Assembly: GCA_037951105.1 (NCBI GenBank)
Contig: JBAMJV010001397.1
Coordinates: 1-64,000, forward strand
DNA length: 64,000 bases
Origin: Echinarachnius parma
Lineage: Eukaryota; Echinodermata; Echinoidea; Clypeasteroida; Echinarachniidae
Direction: 5' to 3'
Position numbers and translations under genes: made by a program. The notes under the pieces were generated by a model that worked only from the letters and a program-made list of their open reading frames with translations, searched no databases and was not told the origin of the DNA. Below, in pieces: positions 13,301 through 27,500 of the stretch. The first letter of the stretch is position 1. Every line of letters begins with the position of its first letter.

Positions 13301-14487
13301 CAAAAGATTTGGAATATGGCTGAAGCATTTTTCAAATAAGGGAGAAACGGGCCGCTTAAAAGATCAGTGTCCATTCAAGCGCTGTATTAAGATCACATTT
13401 ATTAGATGAAAAATAATATTTAAACATGACTTACAACGCTCAAAATTTCACAGGAATACTCAAGAAATATCAAATCTTAAATCTCATATTTTGAATTTTT
13501 TTTATAAAAGAGAAACTACCACAGCGACATAATGGTCGTTTTGTGGTGTAAGGTCACATATTCTCTGCAGGAGATCAATTTTGTGGCCACTTTGTTGGGT
13601 GCTTTAAACCTGTAGGTGGATGCTTTGGTTGACTGTATGTTGACTTTAGAAATTTATGTATTCCATCATTCATTCCAATAACTAATTATTGAACATGATT
13701 TTATATGAAGTTATATAAGGCCATAATATGTGTTCTTTGCTTTTCGTGTTGACCAGGGCATAAAAACAAACCTGACTGCATACTTTGCTCTAGAAATGTG
13801 TTGCTACTTTCATTCCAAACACTGATTTATTGACATGATTTTCTCGAATGTGGGGCAAAAATATTTACATTTCCTTTTTCTTTTTTTTTACCCAGGGGAC
13901 AGCTTTTGCCTACATCAGCTTTGCTGGCCAGTTTTCATTGAAGGACAGAGGTATCTTTGCCTATAGGGTGAGTACATTATACAGTTGTTAACTGGGGGTG
14001 GAGGGAAAAGCACGGAATGTTCCACACCCGAGGGATTTTAAATGCTATTGAGGGAAGAGTAAATAAGTCCCGAGACGTAGTCAAGGCCGGAGGGACTTAT
14101 TTTCTTCAGGAAATAGCATTTTAAATTCCCGAGGGGAACATTCCATGATTTTCCCGACAGCAAAGTTAACAAATGTTTTATCATCTGATTGCCATGTAAA
14201 CATATTACATGGCAGCTCAGCCCTAAAGTGTAATAGTATGATTATTAAAAACGACAAAGTTTGCTAACATTGCTGGAGGATGATTTGCAACATTGTTTGG
14301 CGAGGTCATGAAAAGTCACTTAAACTGCAATATTGTGTATTAGGCCCCACCACTGCTATACTGTATACACTTATGTAGCCAATAAATCTAGCTTATAGCC
14401 ACTAAATCTGACCTATAGCCACTAAATCTGACCTATAGCCACTAATCTGACAAATAGCCACCACATTAGGGTATAGGGTTAGTGTTC

Positions 14488-14520
<33 letters not shown>

Positions 14521-17500
14521 TTATGCATAACCTAACCCAAACCCTAACCCAAACCCTAACCCAAACCCTAACCGTATAGCAGTGGTGGGGCCTGATACAC
14601 GAATATATGCCAATTAAACCATGGTGGTTTTATTTAGTGGGCCACATGTTCATCTCTCATTCCCAAAATAATGTGAATGTGTGGCGCTTCATAAAACCAA
14701 CATACTGTACATTTGAATGCATGGTTGAGGAGAACTTCATATCAAGCCAATCAGTTTCATGATTGTGAAGGAATGTAGTCAGGCGGTTAATAAGTATTCA
14801 AATGAGTTTCATTGTTTAACACTTGCTTAGTGTTTACTATTTTGTTGGTCTCAAGCCTGAATTTGAAGATTTATGTTGCTTAAATACACTTGTTCACTAT
14901 TTCATTGCTCTTTAGCAAGGGCGTCGATTTCTTCTCATGGTTGGGGGGGATGATCATGTGGTTTGACCCAATGACGATGCAGAGCATCGTCAACGAGCCG
15001 CGAAGCGATTTTTTTTTTTGCTATTTTGCTAAGAGGGGGGGGGTTTGACCCAATGATGATGCGGAGCATCGTCCACGAGCCGCGAAGCGGCGAAGCGGCG
15101 AGGTCCGAGCCGCGAAGCGGCGAGGTCCGAGCCGCGTAGCGGCGAGGCGATTTTTTTTTGGCTATTTTGCTAAGAGGGGGGGTTTGACCCAATGACGATG
15201 CGGAGCATCGTCCACGAGCCGCGAAGTCCGAGCCGCGTAGCGGCGAGGCGATTTTTTTTTTTTTTGTGGCTATTTTGCTAAGAGGGGGGGTTTGACCCAA
15301 TGACGATGCGGAGCATCGTCCACGAGCCACGAAGCGGCGAAGTCCGAGCCGCGTAGCGGCGAGGCGATTTTTTGGCTATTTTGCTAAGGGGGGGGTTTGA
15401 CCCAATGACGATGCGGAGCATCGTCTTCGAGCCGCGTAGCGGCGAGGCGATTTTTGGGGGGCTATTTTGCTAAGGGGGGGGGGGGGGGGTTTGACCCAAT
15501 GACGATACGGATACTGTGTGGGTCTGGACACAATGATGGCGTTTTTCTATGCACATCACACTTTCACTTGGCAGCCCAAGGGGGGGGGGGGTTAAACCCC
15601 CTAAACCCCCACCCCCCCCCCCCCCCCCCCCCCGTAGATCCGCGCCTGGGGAGGGGGTGTCCCCCCTCCCACGGTAGGAAGCTTTTGCATTTTGGGGCTT
15701 GAAATTTTGCAATCTGGAGCATAAATTTCACGTTTTATAAACTTGTTTCTGAGTTACCGTGTTATAGATAAACACAATTAATGAAATCAAGTTTGCAGAA
15801 AACCACAGGGCGGATCGCACTTCTTTTGCTTACGGAGGAATGAGTAAGGACTTTCTAACATAAGACATACGATAGTAGCCTCTTCCACAATTACATGCAC
15901 CAGTATACTTTTTTTTTTTTTTTTTTTACCCTCCCAAATATTGGGGGGGATGATAATACAGGCCATCCCCCCCACCTCAAATATTGGGGGGGATATATCC
16001 CCCCCATCCCCCCCGTGATCGACGCCCCTGCTCTTTAGCCTGATTTTTAAGATTTATGTTGTTTTAAACTTGTTTGTTATTTCATTCTTATGTAGCATGA
16101 ATTTGAGGATGAGCAGGTCCGGCCGTGTCTGCGGTTCTACGCTCGCATGCATCGGAACGCGCCGCCCAAAACCTTTGACAAAGTAGAGCGGAAGAGTATA
16201 ACACGACCCTGAATTTGAAGATTTGATGTGTTGTTTTACATTTGTTTACTATTTCCTTAGTTCTCTAGCCTGAATTTGAAGAATGATGTTGTTTTATGCT
16301 TGTTTGTTATTTCATTGTTCTGTAGCATGAATTTGAGGATGAGCAAGCCGGGCCATGTCAGCGGTTCTACGCTCACATGCATCGGAACGCGCCGCCCAAG
16401 ACCTTTGACAAAGTAGAACGGAAGAGGGTTAACAAGAGACCAGAGTTCTGGACGTGGAAGGGAAGAACTGAGAAACCAAAACCAAAGAGAAAAGGTAAGC
16501 ACCTGTTTGAGTAGTTTACTTTGGGTGCCTTAATTTTTATCAGTGCATATGAGCTACAGTCATGTTCTCTGACAGGTTATATGTGACAGGCTATAGCAAA
16601 ACCCGGCACTTGTCTGTAAAAATGAAAATGTAGATTTTCATACCAATACAAAGGCCGCATCACAAGCTTTTTTATTTAATCGTTTGTTCTAACTAATTGG
16701 TCAATAATTGGCGAAGATATGATTGTTTCAATTTTACAATCAAAGGTCCTTTACACCGTTGACAAATTGTGTGAACTTAAAATGCCCATTTCTTCAAAAC
16801 ATGGATTACTGACAAGTGCCAGGTTTTTCTATAGCCGGTCACATATATGTGCACATGCCTTTTCATAATGTTTCTACAGATGAATATAAATTGCCTGTAG
16901 CTTCTTTGGAAACATTGATGTGCTAATTATTCCAGTCTAGATAAACACACCATAATGTTGTTCTGTCTAAAATTCAAACAAAAGTTTCCACTAGAGCACC
17001 AATATGCACTGAGAAGTTTAATTCCAGACCTATTTCACATCATTTGCTGTTTAAAAAAAAAATATATATATAGCACCGACTGTCTGACTTGGTCCTTTAA
17101 TCTGATATTTAGATGTGTTTGTGATGCACAACACACAATGATAATGCAACCACACACTTGTTCTATTTTGACTTTCTCTCTCTGACATTTTTATTGCATG
17201 ATTCTATTTATATCCATCGTTGACTGGAATTACCCAGAACTTTATCAATGATTTCTTTTCACACTCTGAAACACACTTTACACTAAAAAAATGAAATATG
17301 AATATTTTGCATGTTTTGTATTCACACGTTTTTGAGTTTTCACAAGTTTCCTTTCTACACGAGTTTGCATGCAACATTTTTATTTTGTTTATAACTTTTA
17401 ATTTGTGAATTCTAACTGGATTTTCTTCTCCACTCCTTTTTATCCAATAAACCTTTTCCCTTTAACCTCCTTGATACCAAATTACTTCTTCCAATCTTGA

Positions 17501-18559
17501 TTTACTTTTTAAAACCACCACACATCTTTCTGAAAACCCTTTTCACACTAATCTTTTCAATTGTGTGTTTCTTTTCTTTTCTTTACCCTGAATCTTTTCA
17601 ATAACACACACCTCAAAACCTCACCCACCCTAATTATTCTCCAAATCCCTACCAATACTAATAGTCCGGTCAGCCCCCAATGACACACCTCTGACTAGCC
17701 CCCCCTCCGCACCTGTCACCGACCCCTCTCCCACACCCCATACCCTCTCCCTGACCCCCACCCAGTGGGAGATAGTTGAGTCTTCTACATCAACCTCTGG
17801 ATTTGGAGAGAGTGATTCCGACTTGCATGCCTCAGTCAGTATCTGTAGTCCAGGTAACTCTTTCAGTAACTTTGATTATTTTGTATTAGAAAGGAACATA
17901 CAAGCCTTGGAAATGGTTGCTTCCAATATATATAATATGCATTGGCTGAGTAATCGATAAAGATTGAGCAAGTTTTGTTACAGAGTTACAGACGTTGGAT
18001 GGATGACATCAAATAATTTGGGGGTGTTACATGGATGCGACAAGCACAAAAAAGAAGAAGATGGAATGGTGATGAAGAGGCCTTCCTTCTGCAAGTGGAG
18101 AGACATAGGCTAGATAGATAGATAGTTGCACAAATAGCACATATTCAACAAGTCAAATAGCACTTTTATCTAAAACTTGCATGTTGCTCAAAATAGACCA
18201 ATATTAGTTTCCCAAAATTAATCAATTTAATCATATGAACACTTGCCCCAGGCATGTGCCTTTTGTAAAATGCTTCTTGCTGCTTTGTCAAACAATGAAA
18301 AATTGGGTGCTTTATTTCATGAATCACACACAGATCATGAAATGACATGACTATCTATTGTACAATATTTTGTATAGAAATTACACCATCTGTCATTTCA
18401 ATTTAAGTCACATACTTGAACCTTTCTGATTTGACAACATATAATAATTGCTCAAACTTTCCCAGAATACTCTTGTAATTTTGTTGCAACCATTTTCAAG
18501 GGCTTTTTAGGTGGGCTGTACATCATACAGACCACCTCATAATTTCGTTAGAATTGCCT

Positions 18560-18590
<31 letters not shown>

Positions 18591-21500
18591 TTATTCTTTA
18601 TTTTTCTTATTTCCAATCACTTTTTTGTTAGCAAGATAACTTGAAAATGGCTCAATCAAGTGCCTTGAAATTTGGCACACATATATATAGGCATATGGAC
18701 AAAGCAAAATAAGGTTTTGAACCCTGACCTTGACTGATGACGTCATCTAGGCGCCATTTTGTAAAATTTTCTGAATATCTTCTCATGATCATATCTTCAT
18801 AACGAAAAGTTGTTTCTCATTCATATTTATCATGGTCAAGGTCAATATCCGTCCGGTCAATTTCAGGTCAAAAAACGCGCGCGCATGCGTACGTGCGCGC
18901 GTCAGCGCGCGCGCAAAATTTTAAAATGTTCAAAATCGTCGCAAATTCATTTTGGATACGTTTTAGGCCATTTTAAGCATTTTACGAAAAAACGCGCACA
19001 CGCGCATGCGCGCGCGTTTTCGCGCGTACTGGCATTTTGCAACATAGAATCGCCGAATTTTCTCTGTTATCATATTTAGCCCATCTTTCCAAGCATTTTG
19101 ATACCTTGTTCACCTTTTTCTGACTAGTAAAAACGCAATGAGCTTCCGTTCAAGAAACATGTCCGTGCGCGCGAGCTCTTGTAATACATAGCATATATGG
19201 GCAAAAACATGCCTATACAAAATTCATTGTAACTCTTCAGAATGGATGGGAACTCCCAAGTTTTTTTTCATATTTGGATAGATTATGAGTCGGAGATATG
19301 ATTTCATGTCTCATTTGATCCTCAATTAACTCATGGCGTCATCATAATGGCCTCCGAACTCAAAATTTCAATTTGCATATTATGACGTCAGCATATTTTT
19401 GGAAAATTTATTGTATCTCTGTAAATGTTGATCGATTTTCTTCCAAATTTTGATATGTTCTAGCTCAGACAATTTTCTACAAATGTAATAACCACGATTT
19501 TTCATTTTGACAAAGGCATCATGGCGTATTTTTGCGATTTAAGGAGGCATGTCATTTTTTAACATTTTGCGTGTATTCTCTATGGGACATGACTGTTTTT
19601 TCAAAACTGGATTCTACATTCCCGTCTTTCGCGACCAATATCTTCTTCGTTTTAGCTTCGTTTACGCTGAACTTCGAGTATGTTGTAGCTGAGACAATAA
19701 GCTATCTCAAATGAGCCCTTGATTATGTCTTTAATTTTAGTTCGACCAGCCCACCTATACTTGTTCTAAACAAGTATTACAATTCTAGTTATAGTTTCCT
19801 TTACCATTAATATGTATTGACTTTCTCACAACCAAGTTTAACACGAGGGTAAACAATTAAATTGTTACTTTGCATGATTATTTTCTCTGTTAACAACTCT
19901 ACAGAATAAATTGTTCCTTTCTCAATAATTGCATGGAATGTTCATTACATTTACTTCATTATTACTAAAGTATATTATCTCAGTATATTTAATTTTTCTT
20001 TCGTTTTCATCCTTGATTTTTGTTTTGATTTTGCTTACAAAAGTTCAATTTGTGGAAAGAGTGAAAGGTAAGTTGTAAGAACTATGAATGAGGGATTGCT
20101 GTGGAAGCTTTTGACCACATGTTGAAATGTTGCCGATATGTTCAAATAATATCTGCGTTTGTGCAGGCTGCTGAAGATTAAAATAGGATTTCAATTGGTT
20201 TGATAATTATGATACTTGGATTTATAGCTTTGATATCAGTCATGTGTAGTGCTGTTCTGTGCCATACAATGAATACATCTGCTTCTGTGCAGGGTTTATT
20301 GCTAATGTATGTAACCATTCTGTAACCACTTTTTTTAATATGAGAAAATTGTATTTGTTGAAAAATGCTCCACCATGCAATAAGTTCTTTGTGGAGCCAA
20401 GACCAGTGTCGTATTGCGATCATCACTACAGGGTATAAAAAAAACAAAAAAACAACACAAATAAATAAATGAATTTAAAAAAAGAAAATCAAAATCCCTT
20501 TGGTGCACCGATATCCAATCGGTGCAAAACCGGTGCAAAACTTGGCCGTTTATGAACAAAATGTGATGACTCTGCCTTAGATTAAAGCCCACACATGATA
20601 GTGCATACTTGTGCAATTTTAACTCCCAGAGGAGCGTGACTGGGTCACTTACTAGGAAAAGGGGTTGATATCCAGCATTGTAAATAATATTGTGCTGAAA
20701 ATGCCACCTGGAGTAAACGCATTTAATTCATTAAAATTGATTGAATGTGTTTGTGTGCATGTTTGCAGTACTGATATACAGTCAAACCTGTCTTTAATAG
20801 CGTCCACCTGCCTGTAGCAGCCAACCTGCCTATAGCGGCCACCAAAATGGAACCTAGCTGTCTTGCTTCCCTTGGGTGGTCACTATACACATGTTTGACT
20901 GTATTGTACATAAACTTGAATGAAAGAAAAGTGTTTGCTGTGAATTGCCGATGGCCATGGCCCGTTGCAGAAAGAGATACAATTAAGTTAGTGTAAGTCA
21001 GACAATTTGCGCATTTCATCCAATCAGAATTGCGCATTTAGTCACATGCAGTGGCGTAGCTACGGGGGGGCACGGGGGGGGGGGGGGGGGGCCTGTGCCC
21101 CCCCAATAATTTTGAAAAAACAATAGAAAACATAAGGGGCTATTTTTTGAAAAAACAAAGAAATACATAAGGTGTGCCCCCCTCCCAATCATTTTGCGTG
21201 CCCCCCAAATCAGTCCGACCACGCTACGCCACTGGTCACAAGATCCGACTTACAATTAATTGCAACTTGAACAATGAATTCTCTTGCTGCAACGGGGCCC
21301 ATATGACAAGTATGCAATTAAGTGGAAAGTAATGATTGCAAAATAATACATTTGTTCACGTCATTATGAGCACTGTTATATTCCTGAGTAGGCTAAATGA
21401 AATTTGCACAATCTGTGTATGATTAGAGGCATAGGAAGTGTCATGTACATATCTATTTGTTGAAGTTTTTGCTGCTGAAATTTGTTATAACGTATTCATT

Positions 21501-24500
21501 AATTTAGATTTTTACATGTATCATATCAATGCAATAATAATTGCACAAATTAAGTTTAACTTTGTTATTTGCATTCATCTTCAACTATTTTTTAATATAC
21601 TTACATGTGTATGTAAATTAATGTACTCACTAATTCAAATAGCACCTTGCAGTCCAAAAGATGAGAGCAATAACTACTTTCAAAACTAACTAAGCTAGAT
21701 TTTTTTTATGGGGGGGGGGGGGGGGGGGGGGGGGCTAGCTATGAAACACTCAATATTAATTTAATTTGTTATTTTGATTAAATGCCAGTCACATTTTCAC
21801 CTTTACGTATGTAACATTACATACACATTCATGTGTAACTTTCACGTTTTTAATCATTTATCAAACATTCATCATCTGTCTTCAATAATTTATTTAATTT
21901 TTATTAAAAAGTAATATATTTTTACTCTTTATCCCAAAATATTGTATAACTTTCCTATTTGATTATATCCTTCTCCATTCATCGTCTACTAGTACTTTCA
22001 AGAATTGATTTTATTTGAATCTAAGTCACATTTCATCCTAACAATGTACAGTAACAGTAAGTATCCCCTAATGATATCTATGTGTGTTGCAAGCCAGCGA
22101 CGTCACTACATGCTTGTGGCTAGCTTGTGGCAAGCTAGCAGCAAGCTTTATAGGCAATCTCTGCCCAAATTAAGCTTGCAAAATACATCCGCACGCTTAT
22201 GACACGCTTAAATTCTGCTGCACGCTCAACATTTCAGCAGAGATCGCCTATTAAGCTTGCCGCTAGCTAGATAGCAGCTAGCAAAAAGCTAGTTGCTGGC
22301 TTAAATGCGACACAGTTAAGATTTCTGTAGGGGATTCGTTAAACTTTCCCATTGCATTTATTAATTTATGTCATATACCATCCCCTCACCTTCTTCCATC
22401 CATTCACTTTCCATAGCTCCTAGCGTTCATCAGGACGAGAGTGATTACGGCTCCTTACCACCTGGTAAGAAATGTGTATTTAAAGTTAAAGGGAGCGTGT
22501 TGCTTGGTGTGAGGGCGCGCTATCTTTTTCTTACTAGATTTTGCATTTGAATCTATGGAAGCATCAGCTTGCTTGAGTTTCATTGTCCTTTAATTTTCAT
22601 ATTGCATTCATTATCTACCATCCATTCACTTTCCATAGCTCCTAGCGTTCATCAGGACGAGAGTGATTACGGCTCCTTACCACCTGGTAAGAAATGTGTA
22701 TTTAAAGTTAAAGGGAGCGTGTTGCTTGGTGTGAGGGCGCGCCCTTAAGAGAGCTCAGAGGGAATTGCTATCTTTTTCTTGCTAGATTTTATATGGAAGC
22801 ATCAGCTTGCTTGAGTTTCATTGTCCTTTAATTTTCATATTGCATTCATTATCTACCATCCACGATCACCTTCCATCCATTCACTTTCCATAGCGCCCAG
22901 TGTTCATCAGGATGAGAGTGATTATGGCTCCTTGCCACCTGGTAAGAACATGTTTGGGTATTTAAAGGGAATGTGTTGCTTGGTGAGGGCGCCCTTCAGA
23001 GAGCTCAAAGGGAATTGCTATATTTATTATTTTCCTACTTGATTTTGCAATCCTGTGGGCATGGGTTAAACTTAAAAGAAATGTGTATTTAAAGTGAAAG
23101 GGAGCGTGTTGCTTGGTGTGAGGGCGTGCCCTTAAGAGAGCTCAGAGGGAATTGCTATCTTTTTCTTGCTAGATTTTGCATTTGAATCTATGGAAGCATC
23201 AGCTTGCTTGAGTTTCATTGTCCTTTAATTTTCATATTGCATTCATTATCTACCATCCACGATCACCTTCCATCCATTCACTTTCCATAGCGCCTAGCGT
23301 TCATCAGGATGAGAGTGATTATGGCTCCTTGCCACCGGGAGAACATGTGTTAAACTTAAAGGGACTGTGTTGCTGTGTTCGAGCACACTTTTACGATAGG
23401 CTCACAGGGAATGCAAGCTTTATTTTATAGCTTTCAACTTTTAGTTGGCATTTAAAAAGGTAAGACTTTCAAAGGTCTATTAAATTAAAGTCAACAAAAT
23501 AAAAAAATTGGTTGCTTGAATGGAAACGATGGGAAACTTTTGAGGGGGATTGTTCTTTGATTTCTTCTAAATATGTTGGGATCTGTCAATAAGTCCAAAT
23601 TATGCATTACTTTTGAAAGCCTCTACTTTCTATGCAGTTAGTAACTGTTTCACAAACTTTCTGCCCATTTATCATTGTCTCAATTTTGTATTCACTTCTA
23701 TTCACTGTTTGATCATTTTATACCACCATCATTGTTATGTTTACAAGTTGGATTATATTGCATCTTCTGTTTTTCATCTCATACCAATCAGTGTATTCAT
23801 TTTGTATTCACTTTCACTCATTGTTTGGTCATTTGCAACCACCATCATTGTTCTGTGTTGAATTATATCACATCTTCATTTTCTCATCTCATCATACCAT
23901 GCAATGTATTCATATTTTATTCACTTTCACCCGTTGTTTGCTCATTTGCCACTACCATCCAAGGAGTGCACACTCCACCGAGTGTTGTGTCTGCACGATC
24001 CTATGATTCTGGCATGGATATGGATATGGATATGGGTGGGGTTCGTGGTAAGAATTTTAGAGTTGTCAAAAATAACTTGAGTGTGACTTAATGATATTAT
24101 TAGCATCTAGTAACATAGTCAGAGAATATGTAGTTATTTGTTTTCATTTGAAAGTTTTCAAACAAAACTACTAGATGCACCATTTGTATAACATGGATAT
24201 ATGGTCTATGGATGGGGTTCGTGGTAAGAATTTCTGAGTTGTCAAAAATAAACTGAGTGTTAGTTAATAACATATTTACTAGCAACAAGTAACATCTACT
24301 AAATCTGTAGTTACTTTTAGATTTTAAAAGAATAATACAAGTTATAAAAAGAAAGTACTATGCACCATTTGTATAGCATGGATATGGGTGGGGTTTAATT
24401 GTGGTAAAGATTTCACAAATTAAAATAAAATGAGTGGTGATCGATTTATAACATTACTAGCATCGAGTAACATCTAGAGAATCTGTAGTTAGATTTTTAA

Positions 24501-27500
24501 AAAGAATAATGAAGGCTTTCAAAAGAATTTAACTGTTACATAGCAATTTTATTGAATTTTGACCTTACACCACAAAACGACCATTATGTCGCTGTGGTAG
24601 TTTGTCTGTTATTAGCTGATATAGGCAAATTTTGTTTAAAATATGAAATTTAGGATTTTGGTATTTCCTGAAAAAGGGTATCATAATCTACCTTTTGTGA
24701 AAGTTTGAGCGTCAGAAATCATGTTTAAATATGATTTTTAATCAAATAAATATGATCAGATTACAGTGCTTGAATGGACGCTGATCTTTGAAACGGCCCG
24801 TTTTCTCCCTAACTTTAAAACTGATTCAGCCATGTTCCAAATCTTTGCTGCTCATTTTGAGAGGGTTTGCTTAGTCCAAATATGACAAATTATATACCAT
24901 TTTAAAGGTATTGACTTCTACTTTTCTGTCATGTAAAAATTAGCACAATCATTTTTCCCGACTTATTGGTTGTTTTGTGGTGTGAGGTCACATATGTGTG
25001 TTTTGCACAACATAAACCTATTTTAACAAATAACTCCATCATTTTGATGCAATAATTTTCTTTTCCTTTTTTTGTTTGCACTTGAGAAATAGATTTTGTC
25101 AATGTCAGAATGAAATAACTTGAACATTCTTGAGAAACTGTCATAACATAACACAAGTAGGCTACACAACCCGTGAAATATTTGCTTTTATCCCATTGCA
25201 AATCATAACTCATTAAAAGAATTTAAAAGTGCTGACAAAAACCGACCTTCCTTGAAATGGACGATTTAAATTATTAAATGTTGGAATTACATGTACATTT
25301 AATGTATACTCTAGAAAATAAACAAAGATAGGTCGTAGATATATTGCCAATTGGTGTCAACTTATCATCAGTAGGTAACTTTAGTAGGCAACAAAGTCCA
25401 ATCCAGCTCTGGTTGGCAATAACAGAAGACCACACAAAAGAGGCTTCCCTCTCAGTTACTCTATAGTTTCCCCCTTTCAGTCACCTCGCCTGTTTATCTA
25501 GACAGGCTAAGCCTTTCTGTATTTGGCTGTATATTATGGAGAAATAGAGTTTGGCCATTTACAAAATAGTTTTTAACTTCATCTGGATAGAAAAAGAGGC
25601 TTCGCTCTCAGTTACTAGTCTTCAGTCACCTAATGTTTACCTAGACGGGCTAAGCCTTAGTGTCAAAACAAACATTTACTGAGCAAACAGGCTACATTGT
25701 TGTATTGATATGACGGATAGAAGCATGGAACAGCTAGTTTTGGGTTTTTGAATTTGCCTTTGGTTATAAAAAGATATTGAAGTGTTCGGATGTTTAATTA
25801 TCCACTGGAAAGTTATAACTGCATACAGAGTCAGTGCAATATGAGTTGGCATATATCACTTTTAGTCACTTCACATGTTTTAGAGGGGCTGAGCCCTTCT
25901 GTCAAAACAAACATTTGCTGAGCAAACAGACTTTACCAGATTTGCAGGCCTGTTATATCCTGGTTACTCTTCTGTTTACGATAGCCTTCTGGGCTGTGTT
26001 GTGTTGCTATGGGCTATTTGCAAAGACATACAAAAGTGTTCTTGCATTGATGCATTCATATTTGTAAGAGCAAATGCTGAATGATGAATTGAGTGAAAGA
26101 CAATCATGAATTAATTCAAACAAAATCTAGTCAGGGGTTAGTGAACATTTAGTTAGCACTTTTATATACTGTATGCAGAAAAGGCATGTTCTGACAAAGA
26201 TTCATGACAAATTGTCTTTGTACTTTTCCAAATTTCAATCTTAAATGCATGTATCTCCCGGGGGGTTGATAAAGTGTACCAGATTATTGTGTGGGTCTGA
26301 ACTGTACCAAATGACCAGGGATAATAATAAGCGCTAAGAGGCTGTTCTGCATTAGGCGCTATATAAATACAATCTATTATTATACCTAGGAAAACATTAG
26401 AAAAAACCAAGACCTACTTCACCATAGGCCAACCAAGAGAAGTGTGAAAGCTCCAGATTTGTTGGATTTTACAAAGTTAATAAAACACTTTTTATTGTGT
26501 GTGTGTGTGTGATTTGTTCATAACAGCATGCCATAGGCAATGATATGCAAGGTACTTTCAGAAGTGTGGATGAAACATGTTATGAAATGTGTGTATTTCT
26601 CACAGGTGTGCTGTTCACAGCAAGATTTGTAATGTTCATATATTGAATTGAATTGAATATAATACATGTTCATAACCCACCAGGCACCAGGTTCACATTG
26701 GCAATGTTTTAAACGGTTAATGTTATATAAATCATCTTTATTTATTCAAATCAATCAAATGTTACAAAGAAGGGTTGAAACCTAGGTCCATGGCAGAATT
26801 TGAAAATGAATTCTTATTCTGCAATTGGCAGGGTGAACAGGATAATAGTGAATTAAACTATTCATTATATTTGTTTCTCTCTTCATTTCCATACAGTCAA
26901 GACACCACTAGACCTCCTGCGTCTCTCCAGTCCCCCGTACACCCCGACTCCAGTGTCCTGGGAGGAGGTGCTCAGCTTGGCTGGGGGTGATTGCCAATTT
27001 GAGGAGGACGATGATGGTAACCTGGTCCCATCGGAGGCCTACCCTGCAGCTAGTGTGGTCAGGCTGCACTTCACTGTGGATCACATAGAGGTTCTGGAAA
27101 CGGAAGTTTATGGTAAGATTATTGAGATATCTTGTTCTCTTTCTTTTGTCTTCTCTGTCTTCCTTTTTTAAATCCTGACTTTACTTGTTTGTTATTTTGC
27201 TATTTTGAAATTATAGAAACAGCCACTGGGAAATGTATGGTAATAATGGTTTATTCACATTTCCGAACAATAAACACATCGGAAATAATATCGTTAGTGA
27301 TATTCGTTTGTCTCGCAATGTATGGTCAACAAGGAATCTAACAGATCACGACGTTGCGAGACAAACGAATATCACTAGCGATATTATTTCCAATACTATA
27401 TCCGCAATAAGTAATTTTTTTACCAATAAACACATCATTTGTGTTCTCGTTGGTGTATCTTTCTATGTATTTATAATAATAAGATCATTGTAAAGTACTT

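Noticed and set aside
14466-14572. True chromosome-end fusion
   Set aside because: Perfect transposon-like inverted ends enclose the telomere-like repeats, so a mobile element explains them better.
15454-15712. Gly/Pro-rich open frames
   Set aside because: They are homopolymer G/C tracts inside the hAT element.
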